Shown here piece after piece: positions 8,756 to 20,334 of a DNA stretch of 64,000 bases. Below the pieces are notes generated by a model that worked only from the letters and a program-made list of their open reading frames with translations, was not told where the DNA came from and did not search any database. Source of the DNA: Umezawaea beigongshangensis (GTDB taxonomy: Bacteria; Actinomycetota; Actinomycetes; Mycobacteriales; Pseudonocardiaceae); NCBI RefSeq assembly GCF_016464305.1, contig NZ_JAEIOJ010000004.1, positions 248,001 to 312,000 of the forward strand, in the 5' to 3' direction. Both the position numbers and the translations under genes were made by a program. Positions within the stretch are counted from its first letter, which is position 1, and every line of letters begins with the position of its first letter.

Positions 8756-10558
8756 ATGAGTGCCCCCGTGTCGTCAATCCTGACGGCGGTGGCCTGGCCC
8801 TACGCCAACGGCCCCCGTCACATCGGTCACGTCTCCGGATTCGGAGTCCCGTCCGACGTCTTCTCCCGCTTCCAGCGAATGTCGGGCAACCGGGTGCTCA
8901 TGGTCAGCGGCACCGACGAGCACGGGACGCCGATCTCGGTGCAGGCGGACAACGAGGGCCTGACCACCCGCCAGCTCGCCGACAAGTACAACCGCGTCAT
9001 CGCCGAGGACCTCCAGGGGCTCGGGCTGTCCTACGACCTGTTCACCCGCTCCACCACCGGCAACCACTACCGGGTGGTGCAGGAGCTGTTCCTCTCCCTG
9101 TGGCGCAACGGGTACGTGCTGCCGAAGACCCAGATGGGCGCGATCAGCCCGTCGACCGGCCGCACGCTGCCGGACCGCTACATCGAGGGCACCTGCCCGA
9201 TCTGCGGCTACGACGGCGCGCGCGGCGACCAGTGCGACAACTGCGGCAACCAGCTCGACCCGATCGACCTGAAGAACCCGCGCTCGCGGATCAACGGCGA
9301 GACGCCGAAGTTCGTCGAGACCGAGCACCTGTTCCTGGACCTGCCGGCGTTCACCGAGTCCCTCGGCGGCTGGCTCCAGACCAGGAACGAGTGGCGGCCG
9401 AACGTCCTGAAGTTCAGCCAGAACCTGCTCGACGACATGCGGCCCCGCGCGATCAGCCGCGACCTCGACTGGGGCGTGCCGATCCCGCTCGACGGGTGGC
9501 GCGACAAGCCGATGAAGCGGTTCTACGTGTGGTTCGACGCCGTCATCGGCTACCTGTCGGCCAGCGTCGAGTGGGCCAGGCGCTCCGGCGACGACGACGC
9601 GTGGCGCGCGTTCTGGACCGAGCCGGACGCCCGCGGCTACTACTTCATGGGCAAGGACAACATCGTCTTCCACTCGCTCATCTGGCCGTCGCTGCTGCTC
9701 GGGCAGAACGGCGAGGGCGACAAGGGCGGACAGGTCGGGTCCTTCGGGAAGCTCAACCTGCCGACCGAGGTCGTCTCCAGCGAGTTCCTGACGATGAGCG
9801 GCTCCAAGTTCTCCACCTCGCGCGGCACCGTGATCTACGTGCGGGACTTCCTGCGCGACTTCGGTCCCGACGCGCTGCGCTACTTCATCTCGGTGGCGGG
9901 CCCGGAGAACCAGGACACCGACTTCACCTGGGACGAGTTCGTCCGGCGGACGAACTTCGAGCTGGCGAACGAGTGGGGCAACCTGGTCAACAGGTCCGTC
10001 TCGATGGCGCACAAGAACGTGGGCTCCGTGCCGAGGCCCGCCGCTCCCACCGCGGCCGACGAGGAGCTCAAGGCGCTCTCCCGCGCCGCGTTCGACACCG
10101 TCGGCGGGCACCTGGGCCGCTCGCGGTTCAAGGCGGCCTCCTCCGAGGCGATGCGCGTCGTCACCGCGGCCAACCGGTACCTGTCCGAGCAGGAGCCGTG
10201 GAAGATCAAGGACGACCCGGAGCGCAGGGACACCGTCCTGCACACCGCGCTCCAGGTCGTGCAGGACGCCAACACGCTGCTCACGCCGTTCCTGCCGCAC
10301 TCGGCGCAGAAGGTGCACGAGCTGCTCGGCGGCACGGGCGTGTGGGCGGCGCAGCCGGAGATCCGCGAGGTCGCCGACCTCGACGAGCCCGACCGCGAGT
10401 ACCCCGTCCTCACCGGCGACTACCAGGGGGAGCAGGCGGCCTGGGCGTCCACGCCGATCGAGGTCGGCCGCCCGCTGGACAAGCCGGTGCCGCTGTTCGC
10501 GAAGCTCGACCCCGAGCTGGGCGAGACCGGCCCGGAGTGGGCGCCCGTCCAGAGGTGA
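8756..10558 (+). CDS. metG: Methionyl-tRNA synthetase
   Basis: The 600-residue class I synthetase charges tRNA-Met. [15 protein letters not shown] carries the HIGH motif. A single zinc knuckle is seen ([17 protein letters not shown], about residues 148-164). GSKFSTSRG at about residue 350 stands for KMSKS. The anticodon-binding helical domain follows ([16 protein letters not shown]). There is no C-terminal dimerisation extension, as usual in actinobacteria. ATG at 8756 fits a leaderless start; the GTG at 8750 two codons earlier overlaps the promoter. It overlaps tatD by 4 nt. Confidence 0.97.
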   Translation: MSAPVSSILTAVAWPYANGPRHIGHVSGFGVPSDVFSRFQRMSGNRVLMVSGTDEHGTPISVQADNEGLTTRQLADKYNRVIAEDLQGLGLSYDLFTRSTTGNHYRVVQELFLSLWRNGYVLPKTQMGAISPSTGRTLPDRYIEGTCPICGYDGARGDQCDNCGNQLDPIDLKNPRSRINGETPKFVETEHLFLDLPAFTESLGGWLQTRNEWRPNVLKFSQNLLDDMRPRAISRDLDWGVPIPLDGWRDKPMKRFYVWFDAVIGYLSASVEWARRSGDDDAWRAFWTEPDARGYYFMGKDNIVFHSLIWPSLLLGQNGEGDKGGQVGSFGKLNLPTEVVSSEFLTMSGSKFSTSRGTVIYVRDFLRDFGPDALRYFISVAGPENQDTDFTWDEFVRRTNFELANEWGNLVNRSVSMAHKNVGSVPRPAAPTAADEELKALSRAAFDTVGGHLGRSRFKAASSEAMRVVTAANRYLSEQEPWKIKDDPERRDTVLHTALQVVQDANTLLTPFLPHSAQKVHELLGGTGVWAAQPEIREVADLDEPDREYPVLTGDYQGEQAAWASTPIEVGRPLDKPVPLFAKLDPELGETGPEWAPVQR

Positions 10559-11391
10559 GCGCACGACGCGGTGAGCGCCCGCCGGTGCCGGAGGCCCTTC
10601 CGGCGCCGGCGGTCGACTCCCACACCCACCTGGACGCGTGCGGCGCGGTCGACGCCGACGACGTCCGCGCGATGCTCGACCGGGCGAACGCGGCGGGCAT
10701 CAGCCGCGTCGTCACCGTCGCCGACGACCTCGCCGCGGCCCGCTGGGCCGCCGAGGCGGCCACCTGGGACGAGCGGGTCTTCGCCGCCGTGGCGCTGCAC
10801 CCGACCCGCACGGCGGTCTTCGGGGACGCGGAGAAGACCGAGCTGGAGGCGCTGGCCCGGCAGCCGCGCGTGGTCGCGATCGGCGAGACCGGTCTGGACA
10901 ACTACTGGGACCACTCGCCGCCGCGGGCCCAGCGCGAGGCCTTCCGCTGGCACATCGACCTCGCCAAGCGGCTGGGCAAGACGCTGATGATCCACGACCG
11001 GGACGCCCACCAGGACGTGCTGGACGTCCTGCGCGAGGAGGGCGCTCCCGAACGAGTGGTCCTGCACTGCTTCTCGGGTGACCTCGACTTCGCCCGCCGG
11101 TGCGTCGACGAGGGGTACCTGCTGTCGTTCGCGGGCACGGCGACCTTCCGCAACGCGCACGCGCTGCGCGAGGCCGCGGCCTGGGCCCCCGACGATCACG
11201 TGCTCGTCGAGACGGATGCGCCGTTCCTCACACCTCACCCCTTCCGGGGACGCCCGAACGAACCGTACTGCGCCGCCTATACCCTGCGGGGTCTCGCTAC
11301 TTTGCGTGACCAGGATGAGGCAACTCTCGCGCAGGTAGTCACCCGAAACGCCGAACGAGTCTTCGGTTTCGATCACGCACCGCAGTCATAG
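10555..11391 (+). CDS. tatD: TatD-family metal-dependent hydrolase (3'-5' DNase)
   Basis: The 278-residue TIM-barrel amidohydrolase-like enzyme carries metal ligands in DSHTHLD (about 22-28), the glutamate of [10 protein letters not shown], His in MIHDRDA, His in VLHCFSG and Asp in [10 protein letters not shown]. TatD enzymes are Mg-dependent nucleases linked to DNA repair and RNA degradation. GTG at 10555 overlaps the metG stop (GTGA), so it is translationally coupled, as in most actinobacteria. Confidence 0.95.
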   Translation: MSARRGERPPVPEALPAPAVDSHTHLDACGAVDADDVRAMLDRANAAGISRVVTVADDLAAARWAAEAATWDERVFAAVALHPTRTAVFGDAEKTELEALARQPRVVAIGETGLDNYWDHSPPRAQREAFRWHIDLAKRLGKTLMIHDRDAHQDVLDVLREEGAPERVVLHCFSGDLDFARRCVDEGYLLSFAGTATFRNAHALREAAAWAPDDHVLVETDAPFLTPHPFRGRPNEPYCAAYTLRGLATLRDQDEATLAQVVTRNAERVFGFDHAPQS

Positions 11392-13242
<1,851 letters not shown>

Positions 13243-13250
13243 CCACGCCG

Positions 13251-13256
13251 TACGCT
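13251..13256 (+). promoter_or_regulatory. rsmA leaderless -10 box
   Basis: TACGCT ends exactly 6 nt before the rsmA GTG (13263), in the 20-nt gap after rpfB. rsmA can therefore be transcribed on its own without a leader. Confidence 0.5.
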
Positions 13257-13262
13257 GCACGT

Positions 13263-14138
13263 GTGAACGACGTGTCGTCATCGGCGGGGCCGGGGAGTGC
13301 GCTCCTCGGCCCCGCCGACGTCCGCAGGCTGGCCGCGGAACTGGACGTCCGCCCGACCAAGAAGCTCGGGCAGAACTTCGTCCACGACCCGAACACCGTG
13401 CGGCGCATCGTCGCCGCGGCGGACCTCGCACCCGACGACGTGGTGCTGGAGGTCGGCCCCGGTCTCGGCTCGCTGACCCTCGCCCTGCTGCCGGCCGCCG
13501 CCGCGGTCGTGGCCGTGGAGATCGACCCCGTGCTCGCCGCCCGGCTGCCGGGCACCGCGGCCGACCGCGCGCCCGGACTCGCCGACCGGCTGCACGTGGT
13601 GCTCGCCGACGCGATGCGCGTGACCGCCGAGCAGTTCCCGGTGCGGCCCACCGCCCTCGTCGCGAACCTGCCGTACAACGTGGCCGTGCCCGTCGTGCTG
13701 CACCTGCTGGCCGAGCTGCCGTCGCTGACCAAGGGGCTGGTGATGGTCCAGGCCGAGGTGGCAGACCGGATGGCCGCCGGCCCCGGCAGCAAGGTCTACG
13801 GCGTGCCCAGCGTGAAGCTCGCCTGGTACGCCGACGCCCGCCGGGCCGGGGCCGTGCCGCGTGCCGTGTTCTGGCCGGTGCCCAACGTGGACTCGGCGCT
13901 GGTGTCGTTCACCCGGCGCGCGGAGCCGCTGTCCGGGGTGGACCGGTCCGTGTTGTTCCCGCTGGTGGACGCGGCCTTCGCGCAGCGCCGCAAGACGCTG
14001 CGCGGCGCGCTGTCCGGCTGGGCCGGGTCTCCCGCGGAGGCGGAGCGCAGGCTCCTCGCGGCCGGGGTCGATCCGAGCACGCGGGGTGAGCAGCTCTCCG
14101 TCCAGGACTTCGTGCGCATCGCCGAAGTGGCGGATTGA
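13263..14138 (+). CDS. rsmA: 16S rRNA (adenine1518/1519-N6)-dimethyltransferase
   Basis: The 291-residue KsgA/RsmA family enzyme dimethylates two adenines in helix 45 of 16S rRNA. Motifs are [30 protein letters not shown] (SAM binding), VAVEIDP, the catalytic NLPYNVAVP, and QAEVADRM in the substrate lobe. The C-terminal domain ends [15 protein letters not shown]. In related genomes ispE follows directly; here metNIQ with its control region is inserted between them. Confidence 0.95.
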   Translation: MNDVSSSAGPGSALLGPADVRRLAAELDVRPTKKLGQNFVHDPNTVRRIVAAADLAPDDVVLEVGPGLGSLTLALLPAAAAVVAVEIDPVLAARLPGTAADRAPGLADRLHVVLADAMRVTAEQFPVRPTALVANLPYNVAVPVVLHLLAELPSLTKGLVMVQAEVADRMAAGPGSKVYGVPSVKLAWYADARRAGAVPRAVFWPVPNVDSALVSFTRRAEPLSGVDRSVLFPLVDAAFAQRRKTLRGALSGWAGSPAEAERRLLAAGVDPSTRGEQLSVQDFVRIAEVAD

Positions 14139-14186
14139 CAGTCCTCCGTCGTAGCTGACCGGGAATCGTCCGGTGAGCGTGTGGAG

Positions 14187-14203
14187 CAACGCGTGATGCG
14201 TTG
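14187..14203. terminator. Short hairpin after rsmA
   Basis: CAACGC (14187-14192) pairs with GCGTTG (14198-14203) across a 5-nt loop, about 50 nt after the rsmA stop. It is a weak candidate terminator ahead of the metNIQ control region. Confidence 0.35.
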
Positions 14204-14320
14204 GTGGGGTGCGCCGGTCGAGAGATGATCTGCGGCCATCGGTGTGATGTCGCAAACGATCCCGCATTTTGGGCGTTTCGGGCTTGCTTCAACCCGCAAG
14301 CGTCGGGTCTACTCGTGGTG

Positions 14321-14408
14321 CCATCCCGAGCGGCCGAGAGACCTGGCTCCACGACGCCGCAGCAACCACCCGCTGGACGCGGGCAGGTGCTTCAGCCAGG
14401 ACCGATGG
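14321..14408 (+). promoter_or_regulatory. SAM riboswitch (SAM-I/S-box type) upstream of metNIQ
   Basis: The S-box core can be read: P1 CCATC (14321-14325) with GATGG (14404-14408); P2 GCGGC (14330-14334) with GCCGC (14356-14360); the internal GAGAGACC and GACGCCGC elements; the conserved GCAACC; P3 CCCGC with GCGGG (14369-14373, 14379-14383); and GGTGCTT. The P2 loop CCTGGCT (14342-14348) is perfectly complementary to AGCCAGG (14394-14400), as expected for the S-box pseudoknot. The downstream genes import methionine. The 3' strand of P1 runs into the GGAGGAG ribosome-binding site of the leader peptide at 14417, which suggests translational masking when SAM is bound (inference). Confidence 0.85.
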
Positions 14409-14416
14409 AGGAGCAC

Positions 14417-14500
14417 GTGCCCACTTCGCGAATGCTGACACGCAGACGAGTGGTCGACCAGTGCCGTCGCACGTCGACCGGCTGTCGTACCTCGCGCTAG
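14417..14500 (+). CDS. Cys-containing leader peptide upstream of metNIQ
   Basis: The 27-codon ORF starts at GTG just after GGAGGAG (14407-14413). It reads VPTSRMLTRRRVVDQCRR and then carries a second Cys before an Arg-rich end and TAG. It resembles the putative leader peptides of streptomycetes with the pattern LTSRRHVDLCR..SA.CR, found ahead of sulfur and other genes and thought to control them by translational attenuation. An internal ATG at 14432 is an alternative start. The two Cys codons (TGC, TGT) may sense cysteinyl-tRNA. The peptide itself probably has no other function. Confidence 0.7.
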   Translation: MPTSRMLTRRRVVDQCRRTSTGCRTSR

Positions 14501-14639
14501 ACGGCCCACCGCGGCATCTGCCTGGCACTGTCGAGAACCACCCCGGACGTCCCCGTCCTCATCGGACGGTCTACTTCTTCGCGGTCGCACGCGCCCTCAC
14601 CCGGCGCGCGCCGCCGCGCGCAGTCGTGGAGCGAATCAC
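14501..14639 (+). promoter_or_regulatory. metN leader, possible attenuator region
   Basis: These 139 nt between the leader-peptide stop and metN hold several GC-rich complementary stretches (for example around GGACGTCCCCGTCC near 14548, and the GC-repeat near 14604). They could form alternative hairpins controlled by ribosome position on the leader. No terminator with a T-run can be defined by eye. Confidence 0.35.
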
Positions 14640-15650
14640 GTGATCACAGTCGAGAACCTCACCAAGTCCTTCGTCGGCGCGAGCGGCCCGGTCAACGCCC
14701 TCAACGGCGTCGACCTGAACGTCCAGGCGGGCACCGTGCTCGGTGTCGTCGGTCCCAGCGGGGCCGGCAAGTCCACCCTCGCCCGGTGCGTCGCGCTGCT
14801 GGAGCGCCCCGACAGCGGGGCCATCAGGGTCGACGGCACCGACCTCGTCTCGCTCGGCGGCACCGCGCTGCGCGCCGCCCGCCGGCAGATCGGCGTCGTC
14901 CCGCAGGGCGACTCGCTGCTGCGCCAGCGCACCGCGGCGGGCAACGTCGCGCTGCCGCTGGAGGCCGCCGGTGTCGCCGGTCCGCAGCGCCGCACCCGCG
15001 TGGCGGAGCTGCTCGACCTGGTCGGCCTGACCGACAAGGCCGACAGCTACCCCGACCAGCTCTCCGGCGGTCAGCGCCAGCGCATCGCCGTGGCCAGGGC
15101 GCTCGCCGCCAGCCCGTCGGTGCTGCTGGCCGACGAGCCCACCTCCGCACTCGACCCGGAGACCACCGGCTCCGTGCTCACCGTGCTCGACCGGGCCCGC
15201 GCCGAACTGGGCGTGACCGTGCTCGTCGTGACCCACGACATGGGCGTGGTCCGGCGGATCTGCGACGACATCGCGGTGCTGGAGCAGGGCCGGGTCGTCG
15301 AGCACGGGAAGGTCCTCGACCTGGTGGCCGACGCGGGCAGCCGCACGGCCGCCTCGCTGCTCCCGGCCGTGGACCAGAACCCGGCCGCCGACAGCGCCCA
15401 CGACCGCGTGGCGGACGTCGTCCTCGTCGGCTTCGCCGCCGTGGGCGCGCTGCTGCCCGAGGCGGCCAGCCGCTTCGGCGTCGAGCTGAACCTCCTCGGC
15501 GGGGGACTCACCCGCCTGGCGGAGACCCCCGTGGCGCGCTTCCGCGTCGGCCTGCGGGGCGATCGTGCCGACTCCGCGCTGGAATGGATCTCGGACGCGG
15601 GCGCCGCGGTCCAGCGCACCCCGAAGGGCCCGCAGGGAGTAGCAGCTTGA
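14640..15650 (+). CDS. metN: Methionine ABC importer ATPase MetN
   Basis: The 336-residue protein has a nucleotide-binding domain with Walker A GPSGAGKST, Q-loop VVPQGDS, signature LSGGQRQRIAVARAL, Walker B VLLADEPTSALD and the H-switch THDMG. A C-terminal NIL domain of about 75 residues follows (from HDRVADVVLVGFAAVGAL), which is the methionine-binding autoinhibitory domain of MetN. GTG at 14640 is preceded by TGGAG. It forms an operon with metI (4-nt overlap) and metQ behind the SAM riboswitch. Confidence 0.95.
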   Translation: MITVENLTKSFVGASGPVNALNGVDLNVQAGTVLGVVGPSGAGKSTLARCVALLERPDSGAIRVDGTDLVSLGGTALRAARRQIGVVPQGDSLLRQRTAAGNVALPLEAAGVAGPQRRTRVAELLDLVGLTDKADSYPDQLSGGQRQRIAVARALAASPSVLLADEPTSALDPETTGSVLTVLDRARAELGVTVLVVTHDMGVVRRICDDIAVLEQGRVVEHGKVLDLVADAGSRTAASLLPAVDQNPAADSAHDRVADVVLVGFAAVGALLPEAASRFGVELNLLGGGLTRLAETPVARFRVGLRGDRADSALEWISDAGAAVQRTPKGPQGVAA

Positions 15651-16330
15651 GAAGGGCAACACCCTGGTCCACCGTCTTCGACCTCCTCGTCTCCGCGACG
15701 GGTGAGACGTTGTACATGGTGGGCGTCTCGACCCTCGTCGCCACCGTGCTCGGCATCCCCGTCGGCGTGCTGCTCCAGCTCACCGCACCCGGAGGTCTGC
15801 GACCGCGACCCTGGCCGCACAAGCTGCTCGGGTTCGTGGTCGACCTCGGCCGCGCCATGCCGTTCCTGATCCTGCTCGTCGTGCTGACCTCGATCACCCG
15901 CACGGTGATCGGCGTGTCCATCGGTCCGACGGCGGCCATCGTGCCGCTGTCGGTCGGTGCCGTGCCCTTCGTGGCGAGACTCGTGCAGAACGTGCTGTCC
16001 GAGGTGCACGTGGCCGCGGTCGAAGCGGCCGTGACCACCGGCGCGAGCACGCTGCGGATCGTGCGCAGCGTGCTGCTCGGCGAGTCGCTGCCCGCGCTGA
16101 TCAACGCCATCGGCGTCACCGCCATCGCCCTGCTCGGGTACTCGGCCATGGCCGGGGTCCTGGGCGGCGGCGGACTCGGCGACCTCGCCGTGCGGCTGGG
16201 CTACCAGCGCTTCGACGACCGCGTGCTGTGGAGCACGGTGGCGGTCCTCGCCGTGGTGGCGACCGTGATCCAGTTCGTCTTCAACCGGGCCGCCCGCGGC
16301 GTGGACCGCCGCCGGCACGCCTCCGTCTGA
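15647..16330 (+). CDS. metI: Methionine ABC importer permease MetI
   Basis: The 227-residue membrane protein has five hydrophobic segments and the permease coupling motif EAAVTTGASTLRIVRSVLLGESLPALINA (given by its ends: EAAVTTGAS and SVLLGESLPA), followed by GYSAMAGVLGGGGLGDLA, the MetI signature. TTG at 15647 overlaps the metN stop (TTGA), with GGAG 8 nt upstream. No ATG or GTG start lies before the first helix, so the rare TTG is used and translation is coupled to metN. Confidence 0.93.
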   Translation: MRRATPWSTVFDLLVSATGETLYMVGVSTLVATVLGIPVGVLLQLTAPGGLRPRPWPHKLLGFVVDLGRAMPFLILLVVLTSITRTVIGVSIGPTAAIVPLSVGAVPFVARLVQNVLSEVHVAAVEAAVTTGASTLRIVRSVLLGESLPALINAIGVTAIALLGYSAMAGVLGGGGLGDLAVRLGYQRFDDRVLWSTVAVLAVVATVIQFVFNRAARGVDRRRHASV

Positions 16331-16401
16331 CCTCGAAGAACCACCCGGGCACACCGGGTTCACCCCGCCGCCACGAGCGGCGTCGAAAGGAACACACCGT
16401 C

Positions 16402-17223
16402 ATGCGTCGTCTTCGTGCTGCCCTCCCGCTGGTCCTCGGCGCGGTCCTCCTCGCCGCGGGGTGCGGAGGTGGCGGCGGTGCCGCCAGCGATCCCGCCGCC
16501 CCGCTCAAGGTCGGCGTCAGCCCCGTGCCGCACGCGGAGATCCTCCGCTACGTCGCCGACGAGCTCGCGGCCGGAAAGGGCCTGGAGATCGAGGTCGTCG
16601 AGTTCACCGACTACGTGCAGCCGAACACCGCGCTGATCGACGGGTCGCTCGACGCCAACTACTTCCAGACCGTGCCCTACCTGGACACGGTGAAGGCGGA
16701 GAACCCCGACGCCGCCGACCTGAGCTGGATCGCGGGCGTCCACGTCGAGCCGCTGGGGCTGTACTCCGGCAAGCACCAGGCCGTCGCCGACCTGCCCGAC
16801 GGCGCCAGGATCGCCGTGGCCAACGACGCCACCAACGGCGCCCGCGGCCTGAAGCTGCTCCAGGACAACGGCCTGATCACGCTCAAGGCCGGTACCGAGA
16901 CGACCGCGACCGTCCGCGACGTCGAGACGAACTCGAAGAACTTCGAGTTCGTCGAGCTGGAGGCCGCGCAGCTCCCGCGCAGCCTGGAGGACGTGGACGC
17001 GGCCGTCGTCAACGGCAACTACGCCATCGACGCCGGTCTGAAGCCCGCCGACGACGCCCTCGTGCTGGAGGCGGCGGAGAACAACCCCAACGCGAACGGT
17101 CTGGTCACCCGGTCCGAGCTGGCGGGCGACCAGCGGATCGAGGACCTGGCGGAGCTGCTGGCCTCGCAGCAGGTGAAGGACTACATCGAGCAGAACTTCT
17201 CCGGCTCCGTGCTGCCGGTGTGA
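16402..17223 (+). CDS. metQ: Methionine-binding lipoprotein MetQ
   Basis: The 273-residue NlpA/MetQ-family protein has a signal peptide with lipobox LAAGC (Cys near residue 21). The mature part has KVGVSPVPHAEILRY, EFTDYVQPN, DANYFQTVPYL and HVEPLGLYS, all typical of MetQ. It is anchored to the outer face of the membrane and hands methionine to MetNI. AAAGGA precedes the ATG. It is the last gene of the operon, followed by a strong hairpin. Confidence 0.95.
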   Translation: MRRLRAALPLVLGAVLLAAGCGGGGGAASDPAAPLKVGVSPVPHAEILRYVADELAAGKGLEIEVVEFTDYVQPNTALIDGSLDANYFQTVPYLDTVKAENPDAADLSWIAGVHVEPLGLYSGKHQAVADLPDGARIAVANDATNGARGLKLLQDNGLITLKAGTETTATVRDVETNSKNFEFVELEAAQLPRSLEDVDAAVVNGNYAIDAGLKPADDALVLEAAENNPNANGLVTRSELAGDQRIEDLAELLASQQVKDYIEQNFSGSVLPV

Positions 17224-17238
17224 CCGTGCTCACCACTC

Positions 17239-17289
17239 CGGTCCGCCGCCCGATCGCACGTCGCGGACGTGCGATCGGGCGGCGGACCG
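17239..17289. terminator. metNIQ terminator
   Basis: A perfect stem of about 23 bp (17239-17261 with 17267-17289, loop CGCGG) begins 15 nt after the metQ stop. It isolates the inserted methionine operon from ispE. Confidence 0.8.
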
Positions 17290-17335
17290 CCGTTCTCGGC
17301 GCCTCGGGTGGCAGCGAGCCGCGCCGGAACCGCCG

Positions 17336-17341
17336 TAGGCT
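17336..17341 (+). promoter_or_regulatory. ispE leaderless -10 box
   Basis: TAGGCT ends 6 nt before the ispE GTG (17348). ispE thus has its own promoter after the metNIQ terminator. Confidence 0.5.
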
Positions 17342-17347
17342 GCACGA

Positions 17348-18325
17348 GTGCTCGCCGTAGTCCCACCCCCGGTCACCGTCCGCGTCCCGGCCAAGGTCAA
17401 CCTGCACCTGGCGGTGGGAGACCTGCGCGAAGACGGATACCACGATCTGGTGACGGTCTTCCAGGCCCTCTCCCTGGCCGACGAGGTCACCGTCGCCATC
17501 ACCGACGACCCCGGTGTCGAGGTGCACGGCGAGGGAGCCGATTCGGTCCCCACCGGCCCGTCCAACCTCGCGTGGCGGGCCGTGGACGTCCTCGCCGCCC
17601 ACGTGGGCCGCGACGCCGCCGACTCCAGGGTGCGGATCGTCATCCGCAAGAACATCCCCGTCGCCGGTGGCATGGCCGGTGGCAGCGCCGACGCCGCCGC
17701 CACCCTCGTCGGCCTGGCGGCGCTGTGGCGGTTGGACGTCGGCCGCGACGAGCTGGCCACCGTGGCCGCGGAGCTCGGCGCCGACGTGCCGTTCGCCCTC
17801 TACGGCGGCACGGCGCTCGGCACCGGCCGCGGAGAGCGGATCGTGCCCGTGCTGGCCCGCCACCAGTTCCACTGGGTGCTGGCGTTCGACCGGCAGGGCC
17901 TGTCCACCCCCGAGGTGTTCCACGAGCTCGACCGGCTGCGCGCCGACGGCGACCCGCCGCGCGTCGGCGAGGTCGAGGCCGTCCTGGAGGGGCTGTCCTC
18001 CGGCGACCCGCGTCAGCTCGCCCTGCTGCTCGGCAACGACCTCCAGGCCGCCTCCGTGTCGCTGCGCCCCAACCTGCGCCGGACGCTGCGCGCCGGGGTC
18101 GACGCCGGCGCGCTCGCCGGCATGGTCTCCGGCTCCGGTCCCACCTGCGCGTTCCTGTGCAGCGACGCCGACTCCGCCGTGCGCGTGGCGGCCGAGCTGT
18201 CCGGCGCCGGCGTGTGCCGCACCGTCCGCGTCGCCCAGGGCCCCGTGCCCGGCGCGCGCGTCGTCGGCACCGACGACCCGACCCGCCCCACCCCGCCCGA
18301 GGTCCACGCCCGACCCACGAGTTGA
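17348..18325 (+). CDS. ispE: 4-diphosphocytidyl-2-C-methyl-D-erythritol kinase
   Basis: The 325-residue GHMP kinase of the MEP isoprenoid pathway phosphorylates CDP-ME. Motifs are [24 protein letters not shown], the ATP-binding [20 protein letters not shown], and SGSGPTCAF near the C-terminus. GTG at 17348 is leaderless. The stop codon TGA (18323-18325) is supplied by the first unit of the 22-bp tandem repeat, so the last codons are repeat-derived. Confidence 0.95.
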   Translation: MLAVVPPPVTVRVPAKVNLHLAVGDLREDGYHDLVTVFQALSLADEVTVAITDDPGVEVHGEGADSVPTGPSNLAWRAVDVLAAHVGRDAADSRVRIVIRKNIPVAGGMAGGSADAAATLVGLAALWRLDVGRDELATVAAELGADVPFALYGGTALGTGRGERIVPVLARHQFHWVLAFDRQGLSTPEVFHELDRLRADGDPPRVGEVEAVLEGLSSGDPRQLALLLGNDLQAASVSLRPNLRRTLRAGVDAGALAGMVSGSGPTCAFLCSDADSAVRVAAELSGAGVCRTVRVAQGPVPGARVVGTDDPTRPTPPEVHARPTS

Positions 18326-18382
18326 GCGTTCGAGCACCACGAGTGGAGCGTTCCAGCACGACGAGTGGAGCGTTCGGGCTTC
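18317..18382 (+). repeat. 22-bp tandem repeat, locus A (three units)
   Basis: Three head-to-tail 22-bp units (18317-18338, 18339-18360, 18361-18382) share the core GAGTTGAGCGTTC or GAGTGGAGCGTTC followed by nnGCAC. The array starts inside the ispE stop region and ends about 110 nt before the ABC-F gene. The same unit recurs at 39430 and 45103. Confidence 0.85.
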
Positions 18383-18491
18383 CGTGCGGGAGCGCCGCCC
18401 GAGCGCGCGACTCTCGCGGACCGGGTTTGTCTAGGCTGGACGGGGCGCAGACCGCGTCCCGTCCGTTCAGCGTGAGGAAAGTGCTGCCCCC

Positions 18492-20288
<1,797 letters not shown>

Positions 20289-20294
20289 GCGGCC

Positions 20295-20329
20295 CCTCCG
20301 GCGGGCGAGGCGTCCTCACCCGCCGGAGG
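20295..20329. terminator. Bidirectional terminator after ABC-F gene
   Basis: CCTCCGGCGGG (20295-20305) pairs with CCCGCCGGAGG (20319-20329), and inner GAGG/CCTC continues the stem across one mismatch to a 3-nt loop. It lies between convergent genes. Confidence 0.75.
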
Positions 20330-20334
20330 ACGGG

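Noticed and set aside
18317-18382. 22-bp repeats as CRISPR or as coding sequence
   Set aside because: Units are head-to-tail without spacers. Frames crossing them give the same Ser/Arg-rich strings in unrelated contexts, which marks them as repeat translation, not genes.
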